DNA of 64,000 nucleotides. Source: Zhongshania aquatica. GTDB taxonomy: Bacteria; Pseudomonadota; Gammaproteobacteria; Pseudomonadales; Spongiibacteraceae. Location: contig NZ_JANZNQ010000006.1 in assembly GCF_027257955.1 (NCBI RefSeq), forward strand, positions 1 to 64,000, in the 5' to 3' direction. Shown piece after piece: positions 8,665-16,343 of the stretch. The first letter of the stretch is position 1. The number at the start of each line of letters is the position of its first letter. The translations under genes and the position numbers were made by a program. The notes under the pieces were generated by a model. That model was not told the DNA's origin. It made no database searches and saw nothing but the letters and a program-made list of their open reading frames with translations.

Positions 8665-9678
8665 TTATTGTGTGACTGTGCTTGCTGAGGGATGGCCGCT
8701 AGGGAAGCGGCTTAAATTAATTATTTCAAGCACACGTTCGTCTAACCAACTTTCTAACTGATAATTTTTGACGAAGCCACAGTGTCCTCCATATTGCTTG
8801 GTTTCAATATGCAGATGTTCGTTGGTGGCCAGGCGTGCAAAGTCTTCAATCAAGATGATTGGGTCATCTTGGCTGGCGATGATGTGGGCTGGAGACGAGA
8901 GCGTATTCAGTACCTCACCCGCAATGCTGTAGGCCTTGAAATAGTCTTCGGGACTGGCAAACTCAGTATGGTTGGGTATGAAATAGTGATTCATATCCCG
9001 CAGAGTTTTAAGCTTCAACAGATTGTTTTTATAGCCTAGTTCAGGGTAAAGGCGAATTTTTTTCTGCAGGGATTTTTGCCACTTCCGAACAAAGTATTTC
9101 TCGTACACCCACCAGCCAGTTTCTAACGCTACCATGGTTTTTTCAGGATCGACGACGGGGCATATTGCCACGGTTTGCTTAATATTTAGGCCCATTTCCT
9201 GTGCCTTAGCGGCAATCCGTAGTGAAAAGTTCCCCCCAAGTGAAAACCCTGCTAGAAAATGCCATTCGTGGGGATAGGTTTTATGAATGTTTTGTATTGC
9301 ACCAATTACTTCTGACAGACGAGCTGAGTTGAATAGCTCTTTGTTGAGGTGGTGACTGGCACCATGGTCTCGCAGATTTAGTCTAAAAATATCATAGCCT
9401 GCATTATATAAAGCGCCGCCGGCTGAGAGCATATAACTTGACCGGGCATTACCTTCCCATCCATGTATTAGCGTGACAAGCCCCTTACTTCGCTTTGGCT
9501 GAGCTGAGTATTCGCCAAGTAGCTGATGGCCGTCGCCACAGTCTAGTATCACCGTTTTGCTGGCGTTTAGCATCGCACGTGCGCGAGGATAAATACGCAG
9601 ACGCCGTAAGCTGGTAGATGCAAGAATAGATTGCGCGTGGGGATTTTGTAAAAACCCTACTGGAGCGAAGTCACTCAT
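8665..9678 (-). CDS. YheT-like alpha/beta hydrolase (COG0429)
   Basis: 337 residues, cytoplasmic. The nucleophile elbow GFSLGG is at 144-149 with Ser146. The oxyanion motif HGWEGNARSSYM is at 72-83, the acid is in SQDDPII and the histidine is in GGHCGF. This arrangement, with NLRDHG after the second strand, is that of the YheT/ABHD1-3 group of hydrolases, which act on lipid or ester substrates. The natural substrate in bacteria is unclear. It is transcribed towards the CitE-like gene with a 48-bp gap. Confidence 0.8.
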   Translation of the reverse strand: MSDFAPVGFLQNPHAQSILASTSLRRLRIYPRARAMLNASKTVILDCGDGHQLLGEYSAQPKRSKGLVTLIHGWEGNARSSYMLSAGGALYNAGYDIFRLNLRDHGASHHLNKELFNSARLSEVIGAIQNIHKTYPHEWHFLAGFSLGGNFSLRIAAKAQEMGLNIKQTVAICPVVDPEKTMVALETGWWVYEKYFVRKWQKSLQKKIRLYPELGYKNNLLKLKTLRDMNHYFIPNHTEFASPEDYFKAYSIAGEVLNTLSSPAHIIASQDDPIILIEDFARLATNEHLHIETKQYGGHCGFVKNYQLESWLDERVLEIINLSRFPSGHPSASTVTQ

Positions 9679-9818
9679 GTGAATAGTTGATGTCCTGTGT
9701 TGCGGGTTCAGCTCATTGTTAAATAGTGTAAGTAGACAAACACACCTTCGCTTTTATGACCTACGTCGAATGGAGGATGTTCCCCACATAACCTAGACTG
9801 CGATTATCGGCAGCGAAT

Positions 9819-9847
9819 TTGAGGCATTGAATAGGCCTTTCTATAAT
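9819..9847 (+). promoter_or_regulatory. Sigma-70 promoter of the TonB receptor gene
   Basis: TTGAGG at 9819-9824 and a perfect TATAAT at 9842-9847 are separated by 17 bases. Transcription should begin near 9854, giving a leader of about 57 bases before the receptor ATG at 9911. Confidence 0.65.
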
Positions 9848-9853
9848 TACAAC

Positions 9854-9867
9854 GTCTTTTAAAAGAC
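9854..9867. promoter_or_regulatory. 14-bp perfect palindrome at the predicted transcription start
   Basis: GTCTTTTAAAAGAC at 9854-9867 is its own reverse complement and begins seven bases after the TATAAT box, at the expected +1. It could be a repressor operator, or it could simply fold in the leader RNA. No regulator gene is adjacent. Confidence 0.4.
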
Positions 9868-9910
9868 TGAAAATAACAATAATTGCGTCAGTATGACACG
9901 GGAGACAAAA

Positions 9911-12061
9911 ATGACCAATCTACGTCAATCCGCATTAGCTATGGCTATTGTGGGATCATGTCTGGCACCAACTATCAACGCTGAGGCGCTATCGGGCAAG
10001 GCACTGAGTTTAGAGGAGGTGTTGGTGACTGCTGAAAAGCGGGAAGAGTCCTTGCAGAACACCCCCATTTCAATATTGGCATTTTCTGCAGAAAAGCTAA
10101 GCCGGTTTGGGGTGACCGACTTAGGTGACATTAGTGGTTTAGCACCTAATGTTGAAATTACCCCTTTTCCCGTTAGCCGTAGTTCTCTCATTGTCTTTAT
10201 GCGAGGTGTGGGTAACAACGACAGCCAGTCAACCCAAGACCCGGCGGTGGGTGTCTACCTAGATGGCATATACATGGCCCGCAGTATTGGCCTTACTAGT
10301 GATGTCGCCGATTTAGAGCGTATAGAAGTGTTGCGAGGGCCTCAGGGAACTTTGTATGGCCGCAATACCACTGGTGGCGCAATTAATTTGATTACGGCTA
10401 AGCCTTCTGACGAGGCTGGTCTTTCCCAAACACTTAGCCGCGGCAACCGCAGCTATTGGAAATCTCTCACGAAGATAGAGTCAGGCAAGGTCGGTGATGT
10501 CGCCGCAAAACTTACCTTTATGCGCTCAGCACACGACGGCTGGGTAGATAATACTGGGTCGGGTAGAAACTTTGGGGCAGAGGATAAATCAGCTGGTCGT
10601 TTCGCGCTGCGCTGGGATGTCAGTGACACGATGTCTGTCGATTATGCCTACGATTTTTCTGATATAGACGGGCCGCAACAGTTTTATCAGCCTATTTCTG
10701 GGACGTCCCCAAATCCTGCCGCTCCTGCTAAAAGTGGTCGTTATAGCAGTGGTCAATGGTTTGGCGGCGTTGAGCCAAGCGAAACAGAAATTAGTGGGCA
10801 CAGTTTGATCGTTACAATGGACACGTCGGTTGGCGTATTTAAGTCGATTACGGCTTATCGAGAGCTCAATGAGTCGATCGTCCAAGACTACGCTGCCGGT
10901 GCGCCGGGCTTTCGTGTCAACGGTGGTGTCGATCAAGAGCAAATCTCGCAAGAGTTTCAGCTCGTTGGTAACTATGGTTCAGATATCAATTATGTGATGG
11001 GCCTTTATTATTTCTCGGAAGAGGATAATGAGATTGAAACCGATACCTTTGGCGGTTTTCCCTTGGAGAATAGGCAGATAATTTCGGAGAGTGAAGCGCA
11101 GGCAATTTATGGACAGGTAACGTGGTCACCTGAGTCCTTTGATCATCGTCTAGATATCACCTTGGGTGGCCGCTATACGACGGATGATCGCAAGGCGAAC
11201 AAAACAAGTATTACCTTTGTTAACGGTCCGCAGGCAGCTAGCGAAAGCTGGAGCCATTTTAACCCAAGTTTAACTATGGATTTTGCGTGGACGGACACGC
11301 TTAGCACCTACGGCAAAGTCGTTAGCGCCTATAAGTCGGGCGGATTTAATGTGCGCAGTACCGAAGCCGGCTTTCAGCCACCTTTCGATGAAGAAAATAT
11401 TATGTCCTACGAGATTGGACTGAAATCAACATGGCTTGATCGTCGGATAAGCTTCAACGCGGCTGCCTTCCATGCTGAATACACGGATATGCAGCTGCAG
11501 CAAATCACCAATAATGCCACGATATTTTTGACGGACGTGTTTAACGTTGGCGAGGCCGAGATTGACGGTTTTGAATTTGACTTGATGGCGGTGTTGATCG
11601 AGGGCTTAACTCTGCAAGCATCTTATGGTTACACAGACGCCGATTTTATTGAGTTTATTGATCAGCGGCCTGGGCAAGCTACTTTTGGTCAAGACGTGTC
11701 GGACAGAGCGGTGATGCCCTATGCGCCTGAGCAGTCATTTACCGTTGGTTTAGATTATGAGACCCCGATTAGCGTCGGCGTTTTGCAAGCCTCACTTGAT
11801 TATAGCTGGCGCGATGAGCGATATGGCACGGCATTCAATGATGATCTTCAGGGCTTCTTTTTAGACGATAACGGAGTAGTAAATGCACGTTTAGCTATTA
11901 CTGAGATTGGGGTAGGAGAGGCGAGTTTAGAAGTGGCGGCCTGGGGCCGTAATCTCGATAGCGAGGAGTACAAAGTTCATTCTATTAGCTTAGGCGCATA
12001 TCGCAGTGCCTATTTTGGTGAGCCTAAAAGTTATGGCGTTGATGTTACCTTGCGTTTCTGA
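9911..12061 (+). CDS. TonB-dependent outer-membrane receptor
   Basis: 716 residues from the ATG at 9911, preferred over the ATG at 9893 because GGAGAC sits seven bases upstream and a clean signal peptide follows (MTNLRQSALAMAIVGSCLAP, cleavage near AEA). A TonB-box-like LEEVLVTAEKREESLQNTPI opens the mature protein. The plug contains VGVYLDGIY and LRGPQGTLYGRNTTGGAIN, a signature of this receptor class. The barrel ends in aromatic LRF, as needed for BAM insertion. It is close to receptors annotated for undefined organic substrates in marine gammaproteobacteria; the substrate is unknown. The promoter lacks a Fur box, so iron regulation is unlikely. An NTF2-like gene follows after a terminator. 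Confidence 0.9.
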   Translation: MTNLRQSALAMAIVGSCLAPTINAEALSGKALSLEEVLVTAEKREESLQNTPISILAFSAEKLSRFGVTDLGDISGLAPNVEITPFPVSRSSLIVFMRGVGNNDSQSTQDPAVGVYLDGIYMARSIGLTSDVADLERIEVLRGPQGTLYGRNTTGGAINLITAKPSDEAGLSQTLSRGNRSYWKSLTKIESGKVGDVAAKLTFMRSAHDGWVDNTGSGRNFGAEDKSAGRFALRWDVSDTMSVDYAYDFSDIDGPQQFYQPISGTSPNPAAPAKSGRYSSGQWFGGVEPSETEISGHSLIVTMDTSVGVFKSITAYRELNESIVQDYAAGAPGFRVNGGVDQEQISQEFQLVGNYGSDINYVMGLYYFSEEDNEIETDTFGGFPLENRQIISESEAQAIYGQVTWSPESFDHRLDITLGGRYTTDDRKANKTSITFVNGPQAASESWSHFNPSLTMDFAWTDTLSTYGKVVSAYKSGGFNVRSTEAGFQPPFDEENIMSYEIGLKSTWLDRRISFNAAAFHAEYTDMQLQQITNNATIFLTDVFNVGEAEIDGFEFDLMAVLIEGLTLQASYGYTDADFIEFIDQRPGQATFGQDVSDRAVMPYAPEQSFTVGLDYETPISVGVLQASLDYSWRDERYGTAFNDDLQGFFLDDNGVVNARLAITEIGVGEASLEVAAWGRNLDSEEYKVHSISLGAYRSAYFGEPKSYGVDVTLRF

Positions 12062-12124
12062 TGCTTATTTTGTCAGATACTAGGTGCTTTGGGGTATTCC
12101 GCACCTAAACTAAAAATAGCGAGC

Positions 12125-12160
12125 GCCAGTATTAAGCTCTAAGTTATTACTGGCATTTTT
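12125..12160 (+). terminator. Probable terminator after the TonB receptor gene
   Basis: GCCAGTA (12125-12131) pairs with TACTGGC (12148-12154) over a 16-base loop and is followed by ATTTTT. An upstream weaker hairpin TAGGTGC/GCACCTA (12081-12107) has no T-run. The NTF2-like gene starts 26 bp later, so it is probably transcribed partly by read-through or from its own promoter. Confidence 0.55.
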
Positions 12161-12185
12161 GCTATAAGAGCAAAAAGGTAAAATT

Positions 12186-12593
12186 ATGAGTTATGCACAA
12201 TTGGCACTGGCCGCGAGTCGTTTGTCTGGACAGTTTGTTGAACAGGGGAATAAAGACGCCTGGTTGGCACTCTTTGCTGATGATGCCTGTGTTCAAGATC
12301 CCGTTGGCAAATCCCCTTTAGACCCTAGTGGTAAAGGCCATCTTGGTAAGGCCGCTATCTCCAACTTTTGGGATTTGGTTATCGCCACCGGAAATATTGA
12401 ATTTACTATTGTATCTTCGCATCCTGCCGGGGATGAGTGCGCGAATGTAGTGAAAATGGTCAATACACTGCCCGGAGATATCACGATGCAGGTAGATATG
12501 GTCGTTGTTTATGCTGCAAATTCGGCGGGTAAAATAACGTCGCTAAAAGCCTACTGGGATTTCGACGCGGTTCAGGAGCAATTTCGGTCTTGA
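12186..12593 (+). CDS. NTF2-like / SnoaL-like small cytoplasmic protein
   Basis: 135 residues with no signal peptide. The pattern of an N-terminal helix (SRLSGQFVEQGNKDAWLALFADDACVQDPVG) and then SPLDPSGKGHLGKAAISNFWDLVIA, with a beta-rich end finishing in LKAYWDFDAV, matches ketosteroid-isomerase-like NTF2 folds. Members are isomerases, hydratases or non-catalytic binding proteins, so the reaction cannot be assigned. AAAGG lies about eight bases before the ATG. Its place behind a TonB receptor suggests work on a compound imported by that receptor, which is inference only. Confidence 0.75.
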   Translation: MSYAQLALAASRLSGQFVEQGNKDAWLALFADDACVQDPVGKSPLDPSGKGHLGKAAISNFWDLVIATGNIEFTIVSSHPAGDECANVVKMVNTLPGDITMQVDMVVVYAANSAGKITSLKAYWDFDAVQEQFRS

Positions 12594-12939
12594 AAATGAT
12601 TGTGGTTCATCGGCAAATGATATCGCTTGTTTAAATAAGGCCAACTAGTCGTGATTTAGCGGCTAAATAGGCATATTGCCGGTATATTCTAGTTTGTTGT
12701 CTCTGATTGTTGTGTAAAATCCTTTTAGCCAGCCAAATTACGGCTGGCTTTTTGCTATTAGCGTCTTGGTTTTGGTAATGCTTTAGAGCTTATGCCACAC
12801 TAAGCTTGGAAATTTGTAGAAACTCCTTGTAAATTAAAGGGTTTGATGCGGGTTTTGATGTTATTGATCCATTACGATCTAACGAATGTATTTTGTTACG
12901 GTCTATACTATGAGCTACAAGGCTGTATGAGTAATTAGT
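12594..12939. other. Intergenic region between the NTF2-like and OmpA-domain genes
   Basis: 346 bases hold the terminator at 12727-12753 and otherwise AT-rich sequence. TATACT at 12904-12909 could be a -10 box for the OmpA gene, but no good -35 lies 16-18 bases upstream of it. No RNA gene or credible coding frame is seen. Confidence 0.5.
12727..12753 (+). terminator. Rho-independent terminator after the NTF2-like gene
   Basis: AGCCAGCC (12727-12734) and GGCTGGCT (12742-12749) form a perfect 8-bp stem with a 7-base loop, followed by a T-run to 12753. Confidence 0.85.
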
Positions 12940-13935
12940 TTGATTCCATTGGCGCGGTTCGTAAGTTGTATCCTGTCGTTCATAGTTTTTGCCATGGCGC
13001 CCGCCGCGCGTGCCCAAATAGTTAATGTTGAGATACTCGGCACATCGATAATAGCTCCCGTTACCGATGTGCTAGCAGACGTCAATCTGCTTGCAAGCGA
13101 TTCTGGGGGTATGAACGAATTGCTTGGTGTTGATCTTTTAGGATCTGATTCACTGCTGGGCGTTAGTGTTAGCGGACAAGATATTCTCTTGTTAGGCGCA
13201 CCAATCGCTGGCGGTGGAAGCGGGGCGGACGACTTAAGTGGTTTAAGTGGCCTCGTCGATGGTTCGCAGGGCGCGGTGCTAGAATTTCTTCAAGATACGG
13301 CGATGGGTGATATAAACCCAACCGTGTTGACTCTCTCGTTGCCTGGCTCTGATGGTGAGGGGTCGCAGGGGACCGCTGAGTTTGATGATAGTAAGGATAA
13401 CAAATCTCAGTCTGAATCAAATCAACTAAGTCAGATTTCTAGCGGAAAGGCTGATGCCTGCGAAGATAAAGATCGCGATAGCGTCTGTGATAGCGTGGAT
13501 CAATGTCTAAGCTCGCCTCTGGGTGCGATGGTACTGCCGACTGGTTGTCATTTTGATCGTACTAAACCCCTCGCATTGCAAGGTGTATCTTTTGCTGTAG
13601 GCACCGCAGAGATTACTGCGTCATCTACTAAGACGCTTCAAAGAGTGGTCCAAATGATCACGTTTATGCCAGATACAATGATTGAAGTAGGTGGTCATAC
13701 CGACGATGTTGGTAGCGATAGTGCGAATCAATATTTGTCTGAGAAACGCGCGCTTGCAGTTAAGGACTATCTTGTCGCTGCGGGTGTCCCTGAAAAACAA
13801 TTAGTCATAAAGGGATACGGTGAAACTCAAGCGGCGGCCTCAATTGAGGGCTTATCTGGACGAGCGTTGAGTGACGCTCGCAGCCAAAATCGGCGAGTGG
13901 AAGTACGTGTGCTCGGCGAATACCATCAGCCTTGA
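12940..13935 (+). CDS. Secreted OmpA-domain protein, in frame with the next gene
   Basis: 331 residues from a TTG start, the only in-frame start that gives a full signal peptide (MIPLARFVSCILSFIVFAMA, cleavage near ARA-QI). No clear ribosome site precedes it. Residues 26-170 are rich in Gly, Leu, Ser and Asp with repeated LLG/GSD units and no known domain. Residues 173-203 hold a cysteine-containing thrombospondin-type-3-like Ca2+ motif (DKDRDSVCDSVDQC). Residues about 205-330 are an OmpA peptidoglycan-binding domain (GGHTDDVGSD ... NRRVEVRV). The stop is a single TGA followed by C; the twelve codons after it are open and run straight into the transporter gene in the same frame. Confidence 0.8.
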   Translation: MIPLARFVSCILSFIVFAMAPAARAQIVNVEILGTSIIAPVTDVLADVNLLASDSGGMNELLGVDLLGSDSLLGVSVSGQDILLLGAPIAGGGSGADDLSGLSGLVDGSQGAVLEFLQDTAMGDINPTVLTLSLPGSDGEGSQGTAEFDDSKDNKSQSESNQLSQISSGKADACEDKDRDSVCDSVDQCLSSPLGAMVLPTGCHFDRTKPLALQGVSFAVGTAEITASSTKTLQRVVQMITFMPDTMIEVGGHTDDVGSDSANQYLSEKRALAVKDYLVAAGVPEKQLVIKGYGETQAAASIEGLSGRALSDARSQNRRVEVRVLGEYHQP

Positions 13936-13971
13936 CCTTCGGGCGACGATAATAGAATTTTTGGAGTAAAT

Positions 13972-15660
13972 ATGGCAATTGATCTACCCCCCATTATTCC
14001 CCCGCAGGCGTCGACTGCTGATCGAATTGAGCAGTACGCAGCGGTACAATCTGACTCGGTTATTGAAGTAAAAGTTGGTGGCTATGATCTGCGAATTTCT
14101 GGTAATCGTTATTTAAGCCGTGAACAAATTGATCTTGTTATGAGCCGAGTTAAAACTCCCGCTCAGGCTGTAAACGCACTGAATCAAGCGTATTACCAGC
14201 TCGGGCATCTTTTAGTTACGGTATATTTCGCACACCGTGATAAGACTATTTTTGCGCATGTCATCAATGGTCATTTGTCGGAAATTAAAGCCCCAGATAG
14301 CCTATATCCTTATTTTTCAAAATTGATTGGCGATGAGGATTTAAGCCGTACCGAATTTGAAACACAGAGAGTCTTGGCCGATCTCAAAAGTGAACGAGCC
14401 GGCTTAAATTATGCTGTTAGTTACCAACTTTCAGATGACCCTACGGCCTACACTATTGTGCTTACCGAGTCAGAAAAGGACGACCACGATGGCACCGATC
14501 TGAGCCTAAGTACTAATAATTTCGGCAACCGTTTTCTTGGCCGGTATTTTGCCAATGCTACTATAAAGCATGATTTTAGCTCAGGTATAGAAGCATCGTT
14601 ATCCTACGACCGAGCGCTAACAGCACTTGGCGAAGTGAATGGCGGTAAGTACTACAATGGGTATAGTTTTCGGATGAATTATCCGAGTAGCTTTGGATTG
14701 TATGGTATAGAAGCGCGCTATACAGAGTACGAAAGAGAAGCATTGGGGGTCGCTGCGGGGGGGAGTCCGGCTACTGCCGCCGCGTGTTCTATTCCTCTGG
14801 TGTGCGGATTAGCTAGCAATTTACTTGGGATAGATTTGGGCGGTGGCGCGACAAATGAAACCCTGCTGAATTTATATTCAGAGACCAGTAGTATTGCGAT
14901 TACCGGTGAGCAAGTAGTGAGTAGCGATTCGTTGCATCGCTTCACCGTGTCTGAACGCTTAGAAAAAGTAGATAGTGTTATTGATGTTAAAGACTTTGGT
15001 ACGGCTTTAGATGAGCCACAGACAAGCCTCGAGCTAGGGTTGAAATACAATAAGCTCCTACGGTTGTTTGGTGCCGGTACTCAAATTACTGCACAAGGTT
15101 TTGTAGAGGCGGGGCTAGCCTCTGATGCTGGTACGTTAGGCACTGACACTCGCGAGGGTGTGGTGGCAACGGGCCGGAGAACGAGTGAATTTCTGTTATT
15201 TAAGCCGCGTCTAGGTTTAAAATCCGCGGTGGGGAATTGGGCTACTTTTAACATAAATATCATTAGTCAATTTTCGGACGATCAGCAATTACCTCTTCAA
15301 CAACAGTTTTTTCTGGGCGGTGCTGCAGGTTTGCACGCATATTTGCCCGGCGTATTAGTTGGCGATTCGGGTACCTATACCAAGTTGTCTTTGGATAGTA
15401 ATGGCGTTCCTTTGTTTGGGCTCATGTTCAAGCCAGTACTTTTTGTGGAACATGGTCAGGTTTGGTTTGAAGATGCTGTTGGGCAAGCTGGTGATGTTCG
15501 CGCACTAGGAGATGCTGGCTTTAGTGTGAAAGCGGAACTGGGTAAACACTTTGTTACCGAAGTTTTAGCGGCGACTCCAATTTATGACGATAATCTTGAC
15601 GATGACGTTTTATCGGAGTTAGAGGTTAATTTTTTCTGGCGTTTGTCCGTTACTTTTTAA
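13972..15660 (+). CDS. Two-partner-secretion-type outer-membrane transporter (ShlB/FhaC-like)
   Basis: 562 residues. The start at 13972 is supported by TTGGAG six bases upstream, yet the N-terminus (MAIDLPPIIPPQASTADRIEQY) has no signal peptide and looks like the mature start of a TpsB protein. Residues about 25-160 resemble one or two POTRA domains (IEVKVGGYDLRISGNRYLSREQID ... AYYQLGHLLVTVYF). The remainder is a barrel of the ShlB/FhaC type, including the LPLQQQFFLGGAAGLHAYLPG region, and ends in aromatic VTF. An outer-membrane protein needs a Sec signal, so it may be made by TGA read-through from the preceding OmpA gene or by an unrecognised start. No large TpsA exoprotein gene is adjacent. 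Confidence 0.78.
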   Translation: MAIDLPPIIPPQASTADRIEQYAAVQSDSVIEVKVGGYDLRISGNRYLSREQIDLVMSRVKTPAQAVNALNQAYYQLGHLLVTVYFAHRDKTIFAHVINGHLSEIKAPDSLYPYFSKLIGDEDLSRTEFETQRVLADLKSERAGLNYAVSYQLSDDPTAYTIVLTESEKDDHDGTDLSLSTNNFGNRFLGRYFANATIKHDFSSGIEASLSYDRALTALGEVNGGKYYNGYSFRMNYPSSFGLYGIEARYTEYEREALGVAAGGSPATAAACSIPLVCGLASNLLGIDLGGGATNETLLNLYSETSSIAITGEQVVSSDSLHRFTVSERLEKVDSVIDVKDFGTALDEPQTSLELGLKYNKLLRLFGAGTQITAQGFVEAGLASDAGTLGTDTREGVVATGRRTSEFLLFKPRLGLKSAVGNWATFNINIISQFSDDQQLPLQQQFFLGGAAGLHAYLPGVLVGDSGTYTKLSLDSNGVPLFGLMFKPVLFVEHGQVWFEDAVGQAGDVRALGDAGFSVKAELGKHFVTEVLAATPIYDDNLDDDVLSELEVNFFWRLSVTF

Positions 15661-15702
15661 AAGACTTTTATTTGGTTGAATATTTTTTTGTTTTGTCTTA
15701 TC

Positions 15703-15729
15703 AAAGCAGCCATATTGGCTGCTTTTTTA
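15703..15729 (+). terminator. Rho-independent terminator after the TpsB-like gene
   Basis: AAAGCAGCCA (15703-15712) and TGGCTGCTTT (15716-15725) form a perfect 10-bp stem with a 3-base loop and a T-tail. Confidence 0.9.
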
Positions 15730-15801
15730 TTTATTAAAATTGCATCTATGCGGGCGCGAGAAGTAGTAGCCTTTTGTGGTTTTTTCTATGGGGCTGATCA
15801 A

Positions 15802-15833
15802 GCTAACTTTATGTAATGGTATATAAAGTTAGC
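15802..15833. repeat. 11-bp perfect inverted repeat in the intergenic region
   Basis: GCTAACTTTAT (15802-15812) is mirrored by ATAAAGTTAGC (15823-15833) around a 10-base loop. No T-run follows, and it lies about 90 bp before a small reading frame. It could be an operator or an RNA hairpin; its function is unknown. Confidence 0.5.
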
Positions 15834-15920
15834 GAACCTAGTCGTCTGGTGTTGAGTATCGGTTTGATTCAGAGAATATAACAGTCAAATAAATGAACAG
15901 CCGTTCTTGAAGGAAGCTCG

Positions 15921-16124
15921 ATGATAAATCGTAATGTAAGTGAGCTTGCAATATCTGCTGTAGTCCTGGTATCTGGTATGCCTGCGACACCTACTCTGCG
16001 GTTGGGCGGATGGTTATCAGGTTTGGATTTAATGCCAGTGGCTCGTCTTGATGCTATTCTTGCTGGAGACCTTCCATCCTTTGATGCGCTACCAGAAGAT
16101 ATCCTCGCGATTATTCCAATCTAA
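15921..16124 (+). CDS. Small hypothetical protein with a good ribosome site
   Basis: 67 residues, not recognised. AAGGAAG ends five bases before the ATG, which is the main support for translation. The sequence begins polar, has a hydrophobic patch (ISAVVLVSGMPATP, about residues 12-25) and ends in acidic and hydrophobic residues (LPEDILAIIPI). It could be a short secreted or membrane-associated peptide, or a fragment. It lies downstream of the TpsB-like gene and convergent with the histidine kinase; about 220 bases after it hold nothing recognisable. Confidence 0.4.
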   Translation: MINRNVSELAISAVVLVSGMPATPTLRLGGWLSGLDLMPVARLDAILAGDLPSFDALPEDILAIIPI

Positions 16125-16343
16125 GAGTGTGTATTCCTATTAGTGAGCTACGATTTATTTAGTTAATTTTAAGAGTCGGAGACGTACCCTCTGGCTTTGT
16201 TGCTTTAACTGCCCAAAAGTATGTTCCATATTAAATAGGTTTTAGACTTACTCAACAGCCTGTTTTCGGTTCCAAGTGGAAACTATTAAGAACATTAACG
16301 TTTACAAGCTAGTTAATCATGACTCGAGCAAAATATCTCGCCA

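Noticed and set aside
12790-13017. 75-codon minus-strand frame upstream of the OmpA-domain gene
   Set aside because: There is no ribosome site, it overlaps the OmpA signal peptide region and its composition is unlike a protein.
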